From Gloeopeniophorella convolvens (Eukaryota; Basidiomycota; Agaricomycetes; Russulales), in the NCBI GenBank assembly GCA_022496205.1, contig WTXD01000003.1, forward strand, positions 186,001-250,000: a stretch of 64,000 nt of DNA. Direction: 5' to 3'. Made by a program: the position numbers and the translations under genes. The notes beneath the pieces are model-generated. The model saw nothing but the letters and a program-made list of their open reading frames with translations, ran no database searches and was not told the DNA's origin. Shown here piece by piece: positions 33,521-46,600 of the stretch (position 1 is its first letter; each line of letters opens with the position of its first letter).

Positions 33521-35932
33521 ATGTCTTCCTCTCTTTGGTTGGATAATTCGGAGGACTCGATCTTCTTTGCTCCCTCGGGCAATATACCCTCGCGGCCCTC
33601 GGCGGATTCTCTTGACCTCAACGCGGTACCTTTTCTTGACGATTACCCTTCTCTGCTCTTGGCTTCGACCAGCCTCGAATCCCTGCCCCTCAATGACTAT
33701 AATCCGATCAAACCTCCGCCATGTCCAGCAACGAGTCCACGTCGGACGCGCACTCGTCATGCCTTTGTGTCGCTTGGGTCCTCTCTCGTCTCCCCGAAGG
33801 ACAGCCGTCCCAACCGGAGGTATACCAACGTTCTCGTCTCCAGCCCCACAGCAGCACGGCTCCGGTGCGTTCCTCATCTTAGGCCTACCCTCAAGAACTG
33901 GATCGTGAGTTTGGTCCCACTGTGATACTCAGCACATTCATCGCTTTTGCAGACCTCTATCCCTGGCTCAGACCCTCCGGACATGGCACCTTGGACCCCT
34001 ACTCGCGAAAGACTTCAATATACGTGGATTCCTGAAGGATCTTGTCTTCCTCCGGACTACTTGAAACATCGCTTCCGCTCGCGTCACGGTACATCGGAGA
34101 CACTCCTGCTTTCAGGTTCAGACGACCCGCGCCCGCCTGTTGCTTCCGAGGACCTTTTTGACTCGTCAGCTCGCGCTCGTCCTCTTCGCCGGCGCGCCTC
34201 GCACTCTATGCGCCGGGATCCTCTAGTCATGGAACTTGCACCGCATCGGATCCCAACACCCTCACAAGCACGCAACAATTCCAAGAATGGAAAGCAACGT
34301 CGCTGGTCTGTCAGCCTCCCACCAAGCTACCTCAGTGCAGAATTCATTACTCGCCGCCTTGAGCTTCAGCGTCATGACGCTATCATGAAGAGTCATGTCA
34401 CTCAATCCGATGCCTCGACCGATGCGCTCCCTCTTCCTGTGCCTGCCATCAAGGTGACTACCTCGACTGCCTCCATTGCGGTAATGGCTCCCGGCTCTCC
34501 AGAAACACCTATTCTTTCACTTGAGCCTCTCGCTGTACGACGGGGGCAGAAGATGCTTGTTCCGCTCACGTTGAACGTCCCAAAGCCTACTGCCTCTGAA
34601 CCCGTCGAGGACGATTACCCTGGCATCCCTACAGCTTTTTTGGGTACACCATCTGCGTATTCACCTAGCTTCCAGTTTTCCTCGTCGACAACGAAACCTG
34701 GATCACAGTCTCTTGGGATCAATGATATGATCAGCTCTCTGCGCTCTCAGGTCGCCAGCTTAAAGCCTCCATCACCCGCCGAAGCCAGTATTCCTGTGCC
34801 GACAGTTCCGCCGTCTCCTACAACCCCAGAATCCGCAGCATCATCGGACGCCATCCCTAGCATCAGTGGGGACGACTGGGCATTTGCGAATGATCTTATG
34901 TGGCAATATGGCAACGGCGCATCAACCAAGACACCCAGCAACGACAAACCAATCCAAGCCCAACAACAAACGCCTTCTATAAGGAAATCTCTCGCGTCTA
35001 GCACCCGTTTGGCAAAGTTCAAGAACAAAGCACGTCGGGCATCAGTCCCTGCGGCGATTTCAACCCCTAAGAACCGGCCAAAGTCGAACATGGCTCCTCG
35101 GACAGATCTCACCAAACCACGTCACAGCACGGGCACCGTCATACGATCGAAGATCGCCTATCAGACGTCATCGGCAGCTGGTACTTCGAGCAAAATCAGA
35201 ACAACCCCTGGTCCCAGCCCGTGGCTTCTTAGTCCCACCACGCCTGCTACACCCAGCCCTAGTCCAGCGGCCACCTGTGACTCTCCTAGCACCTCGTCGA
35301 CTTCCTCGGGGAGCCAGCCCTCATCCTCTGCAAAGCGTCCCCAAGGAATCCTCAAGCCCACGAAGAGCGTCCGCTTTGCCGATATACCTAAGAAGGACAA
35401 GAATAAGGACGATGCGCCTTCGAGGAACCAACCTCCAGAAGCCGCTCCGAAGAGACGCGCGAGCACCCCGTCTCGTCAGCCATCTCCCTTGCGCGCTTCC
35501 TTTGCTCTCGGACAGCAGGGATTGCCGGCCCTGCTGACTGGGGAGTCACAACAGGGCTCGGCTGCGGAGAAGCCGACTCGTGCTCCTACGAACAAACGCA
35601 GCGCCTCTCAGCCGCCCCCTACTCCATCATCGAGGCTCATGACTCTGAAAGCTCAAGATGCCGCGGGGTCTCCTTCACCAGCGCCTTCGAGCAAAGTCGC
35701 AACCCCGCGCAGGACTCAGCGCTCGGGCAAAGCGTTCTCACTCCTTACCCGAGAGAGCGACAAGGAGAAGGAGAATACCCCGACTTCCATGCGCAACTCG
35801 AAGCGCGGTAGGAGATATACACACTCATACACGGATGAGAATGCTGCTCGGCGTGCAGCTGATGGAGAAGGCGAGTCTCGGAAACATAAGTTGTCCAGCT
35901 CGTTTAGGTTCCTGGGGCGGTGGCGAGCATGA
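33521..35932 (+). CDS. 787-aa Ser/Pro-rich disordered protein with RVxF motif
   Basis: Two exons (33521-33904 and 33953-35932), phase-0 intron, start MSSSLWLDNSEDSIFFAPSG. The protein is low in hydrophobic residues and rich in Ser, Pro, Thr and basic clusters. Islands of stronger sequence are LQYTWIPEGSCLPPDYLKHR, RRWSVSLPPSYLSAEFITRR, DDWAFANDLMWQYG and the C-terminus RRYTHSYTDENAARR... SSFRFLGRWRA. GILKPTKSVRFADIPKK contains KSVRF, which fits a protein phosphatase-1 docking site, next to many potential Ser/Pro phosphosites. I do not recognise a family. A regulatory or scaffold role is only inference from composition. Downstream, 299 bp separate it from ARP8 on the same strand. Confidence 0.8.
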
Positions 35933-36231
35933 GTGCATCTTCTGCGCCTATACTATCGGAATGGTCGTATCAAGCCCTGCGTGTGTACATACTTTGAATG
36001 GAGTGATTATGTGTTGTGTCCCGGTGAACCGCAGTGAAAGCTCGCGTTGTTGAGTGGCACAGCCACCGCCAGCGAATGTTGGAATTCTGTCAGAATTCCA
36101 CGATGTCGAGGGCGCTGCCAGTCCGCCTCCATTGTCACACTCTCTCCACTGCTGCAACTGCCACGCACACCGTTCAAAGCTAACCAGGGCCATATCACTC
36201 ATTGCGCCGCCGACTCAAAATACGCCCTACA

Positions 36232-39055
36232 ATGCCGCGGGGCATCCCCAACGTCAAGCGCGATGAGTCGCAGGGCATGCGCTACACGACATTACATGTA
36301 CCTCCCCAGTCCGTCCTGGCCATCGCCATTCCTGCCATGCGGCGCCGTACTGATACGTGGTTGCAGACTCAACCCAAAGCACATGAGCGCATCGTATTTG
36401 AAGTCAGAGTCGCAGACGATATGGGCACGGAAAGCAGCGCGCAGCAAGATCGCCACCGACGAGCCCCCGCCCGAGGTGCGTCTCTACTCTTCCTACCCAT
36501 CCGACCACCGTATGCTGACATCTATGAATGGCGTGGCAGGGTCGCCGCGGCTCGCAGGTCATCGTCATCCACCCCGGCTCGCGCTACCTGCGCATCGGGC
36601 GCGCATCTGACGTGACGCCGACCACCGTGCCCAGCGTCGTCGCGCGGAAGACGACGGGGGCGACCACATCCACCTCCGTCCGAGGCATCTCGCGCCCGCG
36701 CTCCGGTCGTGCTCAACCGCCACCGCCACCGGCCAACGGCGACGAGTACGCGGTGGCACGCACGTCCGACGACCCGGTGTGTGCCCTGCCCTTTGTGCAC
36801 TACATGTGCGGAGCTGATGCTGGTAGTGCAGTTCGACGAGAAGGTGGAGGTGATACAAGTGTCGCTCCGGGACCGCATGCGGTTCTACAAGCTGCGCGTG
36901 ACGCCCGACGCTGCGATGAAGGCCGCGACGTTCAACGAGCAGCTCCAGCCCGAGCTCATCGCAGAACAGAATGACCCGTTTCGCGTGGAGTGGATCCAGG
37001 GCGAGGCAACAGAGCCGTACTATGTCGGCGAGAAGGTGGGCATAGCTGTTTACGTTTTTGGGCTCATGAGCTGACGCGGTGCAGGCGCTGAGGCTCGCAG
37101 ATCCCGAGAAGCAGGGGTTTGTTGTGCGGTGGCCATTTATGAACGGGAGGTTCAACACACGAGACTACGCCTCGAATGCCATGGCTATCGACGATGTCGA
37201 GACCATACTCGAGACAAACTTGTTGGAGTCGTTGGGCATTCAGCGTCGGGGGTATAAGGTAGCGTTCGATTCTACGACGCTCATTTGCGTGATATCAAAC
37301 AGCACAACAGGACTTTTCGGTTGTACTTGTGACACCTGATTTCTACGATCGACCATATGTTCGCGACATGATCCAACTATTATTAGTTCGCATGGGGTTC
37401 AAACAGCTGTGTGTACAACAGGTATTTTCTGTGCTTCTTGACTGGGAGCGCTGAACGAACTCGCGCAGGAATCCTTGGCCGCGACATACGGAGCTGGGAT
37501 CTCCGGTGCTTGTGTAGTCGATATCGGTGCAACAACAGTCAGTATTGCGTGTGTTGACGAGGGTATGGTAGTGCCCGAAACGAGGCAAGTTACCCTCGTC
37601 TGCCTTCAGGTCTCTTCTGATGCAAGCTCTTCAGAATATTCTTGAATATGGGGGGAGACTATATCACCGAGTTCCTCTATGTGCTCCTGGACCGTATATG
37701 CTTCCCTTACAAAGATATCGACCTCGCCCGATCGTATGACTGGGATGTAATGGAAGATCTCAAGAGTCGGTTGTGCACCTTGAAGGAGGTAAAGCCACGC
37801 CACAATGTCTATCCCTTCTGGGTATGGTAGTCTGACCAAGTACACCACCAGGAAAATGTAGCACTCAATTTGTATGACTTCGTAGTGCGACGACCGGGAA
37901 GACCTGCGGAGAAGTACGGGCTGCGTGCTTACGATGAAATTATCCTGGCGCCCATGGTGAGCATGGGGTCTCTCGTATCCGCATAAGCTCACTCCGCGCA
38001 TAACAGTGCCTTTTCGAGCCACGGGTAATCGATTTCGACAGGGTGAAGCAGGGCATGCGGCCATCGCAGGACCCGGGAGTTTCGGAGGAAATAATCATTA
38101 TGGAGACCCGCGAGCCCCGCGACGCGTTAATGGATCAATATGTTCGTACCCCAAATCTCTGCTCAACGGTCGAGAGCGCTGACGCTGCGCGCGAAGACGC
38201 AAGCCATGATTATCTCCACCCAGCACTTGTTCACGCCCGGTAACCTTGCTGCCATAGCGAGCGCCACGGGACAAGGGCCGGCCACGGACGCGCCAGCGTC
38301 TGGCCAGCAGACGCCCTTCGCTCCCGCCATGACGACGCAGCCCAGCGAGGCGCCGTCCGAGACCCCGGTGCCGGCCAAGTCGGACGCAACGTCGGGGACC
38401 GGCACACCTGTTGAGGCTGAGACCGCCTCGAAGGCGCCCACACCGCCACCCCCGTCCTCAACCGTCGCTGACGAAGTTCCACCCGAGACCGCCGCGACGA
38501 GCCCCGTCGCAGCCGAGGGCGCAGGCTCAAGCGCAAGCGCAGCCGCGCTCAGTCTCGATATCTCATTTGAGGCGAGCAAACTGCCGATGGACGTTGCGAT
38601 CTTCAATAGCGCGCGTGCGGCGGGTGGAGATGAGAAGATCCGCAAGTACTTGCAGGCGGTACTCGTCGTGGGCGGGACGGCGCTTGTCCCAGGAATCTCA
38701 CACGCGCTCGAAAGCAGGTGCGTGCACTTCTCGATTACGTGTGGCAAAGTGTGCATCGGTGCTCACGCGTGTGTGCTTCGACCGGCAGATTACAGGCCAT
38801 TGCAACGCCGCTGGTCGCGAGCATGGACAAAGTGCAGATCATTCCGCCGCCCAAGGACGTCGATCCGCGCGTTCTCGTATGGAAGGGCGCAGCTGTGCTT
38901 GGGAAAATGGACGGGGTCTCAGACCTCTGGCTGAGTGCTGCTGAGTGGGTACGTCTTCGAAGCTGTACTGCAATTCTCTGCGAGAATTCGCTGACTTATG
39001 GACGCAGGATCTCTTGGGGATGCGTGGGCTTCGCGAACGCTGCTTCTACTTGTAG
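36232..39055 (+). CDS. ARP8: Actin-related protein Arp8 (INO80 complex)
   Basis: Nuclear actin-related subunit of the INO80 chromatin remodeller; with Arp4 and actin it binds linker DNA and nucleosomes. Thirteen in-phase exons: 36232-36308, 36367-36475, 36540-36776, 36832-37035, 37085-37258, 37311-37421, 37469-37584, 37635-37788, 37852-37956, 38007-38141, 38197-38717, 38789-38948, 39008-39055 (716 aa). Signatures: MPRGIPNVKRDESQGMRYTT, SQTIWARKAARSKIATDEPP, SQVIVIHPGSRYLRIGRASD, DRPYVRDMIQLLL, GACVVDIGATTVSIACVDEG (phosphate loop 2 region), GGDYITEFLYVLL, TQAMIISTQHLF, LVVGGTALVPGISHALESR and LSAAEWDLLGMRGLRERC. An Ala/Pro/Ser-rich insert (~residues 445-540) precedes the last actin subdomain, as usual in Arp8. 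The intron at 37585-37634 begins GCAAGT (GC-AG). Confidence 0.93.
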
Positions 39056-39409
39056 GTTTCGCTTCCTTTACGCGCGTTCTCTGTTTCAGCGCGCTGCCTT
39101 CCGTGAAGTAGCTGTAGTGTTCATTGAGTTAATTGCACGTGAGCTGGTTAATCTGCGGCGTGAAGGACAAGTAAGGTTTAATAATGAGTGTATTAAGGAA
39201 GCGCCAGGATGCCCGAGAACATATGATGACCGAGGGTATATAGATGCAAGCATGGATAAGCACAAGTTTGAATAGCTGTGATAGACCCGAGCAGACCGGC
39301 GAGACGAGATCTAGATATCTATGTCCGGAATGCACGCGTGCGCCAAGAAGTGAGAGAACAGTGCGGGAAACTTGGGGCTGACTGGAAGCTCAGCGTGTGC
39401 ACTCAAGCA
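39056..39409. other. Convergent 3' region, ARP8 / RING gene
   Basis: 354 bp between two stop codons on opposite strands. No gene or strong hairpin was noticed. Confidence 0.5.
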
Positions 39410-40677
39410 TTACACACCCAGAAAATGCTTGACTTCCAACAAGCTTTCAGGCGTTATGTAGGACCAGCTGTTCATCACGTATTTCATGGCGTCCCGGCCT
39501 TCCCTGAATTCGGATCTGAGAGTCAGCGGATTGCACACCACGACTCCCGGGAATACGAACATGTCTTTCTTGCACCACTCTTGCCTCTTAACTCCGTCGT
39601 CACCCCAAGCGAGAAGGGTCGGGCTGAGACTCAGGGCTTCCGAGTCGATTATCTTTGCCGCCGTTTCGCCAGTCTGGGTAGAGTTCTGGGGTGCATCTCG
39701 TGACTCGATTGCGAGAGAGGTCATCGACCGCAGTTTCTCCACCGACGAAGTCACGAGATCGTCTAGAGAGCGGCCGGGTATAAACGGACAGGTGAATGGG
39801 GGACGAGGAACCTCTGGGGGGACTTCAGAAGCCGAGCGACAGATAGGGCACGCGACGGGTGTATGCCAGTTTCCGCAACTATGCATGCGAGAAAAGAACC
39901 ACTTCAAAAGGCATACAGCGCAGAAAGAATGGCCACAAGCCCGTGCAATGAGGGAGTAAGGACAAGCCCTTGAGATCCAATCAGTCTGGTGTCCGGGAGC
40001 ATTTAGTGTGGCACATACATGATATCTAGGCACCTGTCATGATGTATAGGTCAATAACAGGAAGGGCTGATTGTGGGGCCACAACGCACAAGGGGCATGT
40101 GAAGCTTGCTTCGAGTCTCTCGAGAGTCGTGCATGCGCTTTCAGTGAGCTTACTATTCACATAGTCGGCAAATGTCTTCTCCCGTTTCTCCAGTAAGGCT
40201 TCGCGCTGGGCGAGTCTCGCTTCCGCGTCGCGAATGTCTTCCATGGGGCTCGCTCGAGATTTCTCATCACGATGGCGTGTTGCAGTGACTTCACCTTGCC
40301 CCGTGCCTCTCGCGGAGCTGGCAGCACGTCGACCCTTGCTCGATTTCGATGAGGATGCGTTATCGCGTTTTTCCGCAATGGCCACATCACGCTTCAGCTT
40401 TTTGTCGGGGATCGACTCGGGTGCAGTGTCCACCTTCTTTCTCTTCGAACGGCGTCTGACGGGTATCTCTACGTACACGGTCGGACCTACAACGGAGGCT
40501 CAGTATCAGTGCTCGACATCGCTACTCCGCTAAAACCCCATGCCACCCGGACCTCCTCGACACTCTGGCCCGCAGAATGCGACAAGGCGTACCTCTGGGT
40601 ACTCCAGGGGTCTCGCTCAACCGAGAGGATCGCCTTGGCATGCTTTGAGAGCGTGTCGCTCTCGGACTACTAGGCAT
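39410..40677 (-). CDS. RING-type zinc finger protein (probable E3 ubiquitin ligase)
   Basis: Four in-phase exons: 40677-40593, 40486-40090, 40033-40019 (a 15-nt microexon) and 39968-39410, giving 351 aa. The N-terminal half is basic with a possible bipartite NLS (RRRSKRKK, DKKLKRD), then a charged coiled-coil-like helix (DAEARLAQREALLEKREK). The RING domain (~residues 154-205) reads CPLC, LDIMACPYSLIARACGHSFC, AVCLLKWFF and PVACPICR, with an extended loop between the third and fourth metal pairs. Without the microexon the second Cys and the LDIM segment are lost and the frame shifts. A Pro-rich linker and a C-terminal region without recognised domain follow. E3 activity is inferred from the fold only. 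Confidence 0.85.
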
Positions 40678-43600
40678 GTCGTCGTGGTAGGATAGGTCGA
40701 TGCTGGGCTCGTAGCGGCAGCATGACTCGGATGTGGTAGCCGCGGCTGTGTCTTTGTCTTTGTCACCAAGGTCACGCACGGACCGCTCCGTAGACGCTGG
40801 ATCGGACGACGCCGCCCGAATGTCCAGCACTCACCACGAGCAGTGGCCAAGTCATGAGGCCGACCAGCAGCATCGCCACTTGCGTCAACGCGGGTCTCGC
40901 GCCCCTCACAGTGACATGACGCCTCCTCGGTGAGGCCCACATGGAGGAGATGGTGCGGCATGAGCACACCATCCAGGCACGAGCTCCAGGGAGAGCACAC
41001 GGCGCCGGCGGCCGCAGTGGGGTTCTCTCACGAATTTCCGTGGGTGTCGATACACTTGCCCCGAAGCTTATGCTGGAATTATCTATATTGCTTGGTCTCT
41101 TGGAGTCAAAGCGACCCGACCCTCGAACTCAAGTTTCAATGGGGCCTGTCTGCAATTCCGGGCGCTAGAACACAGATACCTATCTTGCTGAGGTCACATC
41201 GCTTCTCAGTCTCACGAGGCATGGCACCAGGCCGACTCTTTAGCGACAAGGTTGCGCCACAGCGACACTGATGATGTATTTTGACATCGCACAACTGGTA
41301 CCGAGGCCTCGTTCATTATCGCTCGCTCACTTCGGTAGGTGATTGCTCACTCCACGCTTCTGTCTGTCACTCAGATCCCAGCTTACTTTACTTCCTGAAG
41401 AGCATAACTCCTGCAGTTTCTCACGAAAGCTGTTTATGGGATCTGCCGCTATCGCACGGGAAGCGTTGTTGGGGCTCAATGCTTGGCCTGTGTTCGACAT
41501 TCGGGCTTGAGGCAATCTATGACTTGAAAGTGTTCATCCGCATCGCGATGCCCAGCATTTTCCGGACCTCCTGAGCAAAAACAACACCAAGGCTATGGCC
41601 GCCCGCTCAAGAAGGTTGACCCTCTTCTTTAGTGGATCAACAATACTGGGCGATATTATGACACGCAGAACTAGCATTCAGGGGTTCCCGACGGTCCCTC
41701 TCCATCAGCGCCTTCCTTGATTGTGATTTCTTGGTTGATATTACCGCTTCTCCGGGCTGCGTCACCTTCTCGCTTAGCGTGATAGTTCTCGAGTTCAGTG
41801 TCGGTCTGTACATTCCGCCTCTAACTCGCAACACGAATACGTTTGTCTGTACCTCGCGCCTGTTACACTGCACAACTCTCGTCACCAACTCCATTTATTC
41901 TGTTCTTCTTAGCTTATCAAGGCACGCATTCCGGTTGTATTCCTTCTGAGACTCAAGCGTGATAATGCGGCCTGCTGGCAGTGTATCGAAGCGCTCACGA
42001 ATATAGCTTACGGTCATCGGTATGACGGTGGCAGCTGCACGCGCAGCGAGGTGATCTCTAGCTTTCCCCGCGGATCCGGGCGGCAAAAGTAGCAACAAAC
42101 GGCTTCTGTTCGCGAACAAGCAATATTTCGTTGTTATATCGATCGAGACCTATCGAGACTACGTCGCGCATGCATCTCCATCTGTCTGCATGCGGCATGA
42201 TGCCCCTCAGCCATCACGAACTCCTTCAGTCGACGACTGCCTTTGCGCTTTCCGAGAATCCGACGCTTGCATGCCCCACGCCGTTCTGACCGCATTCTCA
42301 CCGAGAATCGTCATGCGCCACCTTAAATAGTATCCTCCCACGAAACCATGGAAACGCCGAACAGCAGAGGGGTGCTAGCACATCCCGGCCTCCCACAAGA
42401 CTGCGCCCCGAAGCTCGTGAATCGCATCGGCACCACATACCCCAATACGCGCCCGCCCGCTTGCATATTGGTGCAGCAGGCCAGCGCAGGCCGAGGCAGG
42501 AAAATGCGATAGAGCGCCCGCGTCCGGACCGGCCCTCCGCACTGCGGCAGTTGTGAGCAACCTGCGGCATGGGTACTTACGCGTCGCAGGCGCCGCATCC
42601 CGCATCCCGACCGGAGGCGAAGTTGATCCATGCAGCTGGGAGGACTCCGCACACGGTGGCCGGCCAGTCCGCGACCAGGCGCCGGGGCATGGTCTTCGGA
42701 GGTGGCGCGGTTAGCTAGGGTCAGCTGCGTCGCAGTGAGCCCGAGGGGCGCGCACCGCGCATGCCTGTGCCCCGGCCGCCGGGGGCCGTGTACGGCGAGC
42801 GGAAAAGCACATGTGCCCCAGCCAGGCAAGCGCCGCCCAGCGCCTGCCGCGTCGTGCCTCGTCATGCACGCGCAAGTTGCTCCGACCCGGTGACTTGATC
42901 AGGATTGGAGAGGCCCTTGGCGCGCTGCTGGCGTCGAAGGCGTGTAGCCTTCGTTGTCGATGGGCCCGCCGGGCTTATCAGTGGTGACGATAGGCGCGCT
43001 AGATTGGAAGGACTGAATCTCTAGGGTTGAAGGGGTGTAAATCCGGAGCCACAAAGTGCACCGTCCGGCTACTTACAGATCATGTACGTCCGCGCGCAAC
43101 TGGTCAGAAATTGTCCGAGGGTAAGAGGGACGCATTTTTAGCGAGCGGCGGGTGGGTTGCGGCCTGCGGCGGCCAACATACCACCCGATCGTGGATGGCA
43201 CACATCTCGTCTGCCCTCGCGTGCTCTGCAGCGAATCAGCGAGGAAGAAGGCAATAATAACGGGGAAAGCCATGTCAGGTGAGGGGCTTAAAGGGGCTAC
43301 CCAGCAAGATCTCGGAAGACTGTGCACACTATTTGGGACAGTGGCTGAATACTACGGCCGAGAGCCGTTGGGCACAAGATAAAGTTGCTGGGAGCCCGAT
43401 AAAGGAGCTTCGGATGTAATCCCAAGGATTTCTCTGCGCGGCGGGAAGAAAGGTGCTGAATGAGCCAGGGTAGTAGATAATCCCGAGGGCCAACATGGTT
43501 CGGAAAAGCTCCCGAGGGGCCGAGTGAGCTCACGCGCGGGATAAGCAGTAGCCACGTATATGTTGAAGGGGGAGGTCCCGCACCTCAACGGTGAATATTC

Positions 43601-46600
43601 CTCGAGTAATTCTGGTAACCCTCGACTTGGCAGGTGAGGGTCTTCTATTCAACGGCGCAGGGCGGCAAGCCGGAGTGCGCGGCGGTACGGAGGCTGAATA
43701 AAGCAGCCAGCGCCTGACGTCGGACTGTCTTGGTTAATCTGGTACTTCCATAGACCTTCATGATGGCAAGATATGAACGCCTTCGACAATAGTCGGAAAA
43801 TGAGGGGATGTAAGCCCAGCGAGACAAGGGTGATAGACGTCAAAGAGCAAGGGGGCCAAGGGCATCGTTGGCATGCGGACCGGAAAGCAGGGGTTGCGAG
43901 AGAGTCGACGCAGTCGTCTCAGCACAGCATTCTGAAGAGACGCCAATAATAGCGGTGCCCCTACAGGCCTGACCCATGCCTTCAGCGCACGCATCGCGCG
44001 CGCACGGAGGACCGAAGGGTTTGCTGTGCTGAGGGCCTCCAGTCCTACAGCACAGCCAAGACATCGTGGCCCAGAACCAACCCCCGCGCGCGAGATAAGG
44101 TTTCCCAAGTCTGCATTCTGTGCTCGAAAGTTGTCGATCTGTGCACGACAAGACGATGGTGAGCACTGGACCATGCGGCCTGGGCCCTTCATAGACGTGC
44201 ATGCGCGCTTCCCTTCGATTGTCACTGCCCTCGACAGCCCCTTGCGCGCGCATACCGCACACTGCAGGCCACCCCGGAATGCAGAGGATAGAGGCACAAG
44301 TGCACTCGTGCGACAGTGGCGCCGCGATCGGGTCTAGACCCGTGCTTCCCAGTTCAGCGCGGCACTGCACCGAAGCAGGACAACGTACCCAGGACGGCTC
44401 AACGCGGTGCACGGAGAACAATAAGCCAGGCGCCACGAACACGCGCGGAAATAGCAGCACTGGCACACACACGGAAGCCAGGCGGGTGACCTGGAGATCC
44501 CTGAGGCCGCCACGGAGGGCGCAGCATGGAAGGTGTGCCGTACCGTTGCAGAGCCCTCGCCGTTTTACAGCGCAGATACGCACGGCGCGCCGTTGTGGCA
44601 CGTCGAACTGCGGGTCAAAGTCGCATGAGATGCCTTCTTGCCCGAGGCCCGCTTCTGATCTGTCGAGGACTCGCTGAAGCCTGACGTTGCGCGGCGATAG
44701 AAGGCGCACTACGTGCCCGCCGAAGCGCCGGGCGTCGAGTAAGTAAGCGGGTGAGAATGCAGCATGCCGGAAGAGAACTGCACCGCCTGCTTCTGAATCG
44801 GAGGCTTCCCAGCAGCCGATGTCCATCGAGGACACGAACCCCCGACGCGTTTGATTGCGCATTGCGGAGCTGCGGCGTCGTGGCGATTGTTGAGCACATC
44901 TGCAAGCATCCGGGCTTCTGGCGGTATGATTACAACGGCGTGTGCTGAGCCCGACCTTGACGGGGCGGACCTGCCCAGCATTCGGCGTGCTTCCTGGGTC
45001 GTAGGGGTTGCTCACTGCCCGGGGCTGAGGACCTGGCAGTGCCAGGGTTCTCCACGGCGTTGCGTGTCGGATGCCGCATCAGCGCTGTTGACCGTGCGCG
45101 AGGACGCTCACGCGCGGACGTCTACGATGTTGGGGCGTGCTCATGCCACATTATTCCATGCCTCGAGTAAGAACGAAGTCCGAGTCGATCCACTTGTTGA
45201 TCAGTGATCATGCCTTCTTTCCGTCCCGGCGGCGCCGAGGAACATCCCGAAGGGATCGGGCAGACGCACAGGCTGGGATCGCGAAGTTGTCGCAGTTGCA
45301 GAACTGCAAGTTGAAGCACCGCTGCCTTTAATGCCATGAAGCCTGATGAAGTGAGCACTTCAGAAGCTGCGAATAGTCGGAATAGGGCCCTGCAGGTGTT
45401 CGGGCCATGCGCGCCGCGCTAATGCACGATTTGTTATCCTCACAGCAAGGTCCACTTGCCTTCCGGGCTGGTTCATTTTTTTTCCCTTGGAACAAGCCGC
45501 GTTTTAGGTTTGGCAGATGAAGGCCTCCGCGTGTGGCGCGGGCGCTCGAAGCGAAATCGGGGTGAGGGTGCAAAAGTGCGGTCGCTGTTCGACCAGATGT
45601 ACCGATATGCGATACTCGCGCATCGTCGATGAGAGCCTTTCAAAGGACGAATAAATACCGGGTACAGTAGCGAGCGAAGATATTGGCCGACTTGACTGGA
45701 ACACATAACCGGGTACTTGGCTTCGGGTACAAGCGACGCGCTCCGCATTTGGAACCCAATACAGGTCACGTTTGCTCAATTACGCTCTATTCCTTGCCGG
45801 CATCGTCCTCGGTGCACGATAGATGACAGCTGAGATGCGAAGGCGGGCTCTACAGGTGGCTTTATCTATTCGCCGGCAAGCTGAGTTCAATGATTGACAC
45901 TCCCAATTCTGGCGCTGACGTCGAGAGTGGCGGTGGAGAACGAATTTGAGTATCCGTCGATGCGTCTCAACTGTAGCAGGGATTTTCATTATGCAACGAG
46001 CTGAGAAACAGGAAGTCACTGTGCGCTCCCACCACAGCCAGACCAGGGCCGCCGTCGATCTCACTCCATCGCAACATTCATCGATGAGCGTTAAGCCAGA
46101 GTTACGTCGAGGGTTGACGGCTGAAACATATTGAAAGAAGAAACGTAATGGTCAGCTGAGGGCTGGGATGCATCAACATAACGTTATGCCTGCCAATTGC
46201 AAGCGGCCCGACCCGTTGAGGTTTCCATCCTCAACGCGAAGCAACCTCCTTGAAAGAATATCAAGGCGCAGAGAATCCTGCGATGAGGGGAAGCTTTGAA
46301 TGCAAAAAGTAGGTCGTGGGTGGGATCAAGTAGAGCGATGAAATCGCACCGGGTTGAACCCACGTCCGTCTGCCGATCACTGCTGCACGAGCCTGACTCT
46401 CGGGAATCTGTACTTTTTGAGGTAGGAAAAAGAGGATCACGAAATATGCGATTGAGTGGCGAGATGAAGCAAATCTAGGGCAGTGTTGAGGGCCAATTTG
46501 CCCGACACGCGCTGGGAGCATGTCGAAAAGAAGCCCTTTGCTGCCGATAAAATGGCTCGCTGGGCAACAGACTTCCAGGGGAACGGGGTGGTCAAGATAG

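Noticed and set aside
38043..38243. Frameshift within ARP8 near 38140
   Set aside because: A 55-nt GT-AG intron at 38142-38196 joins DALMDQY to TQAMIISTQH in frame, so no break is needed.
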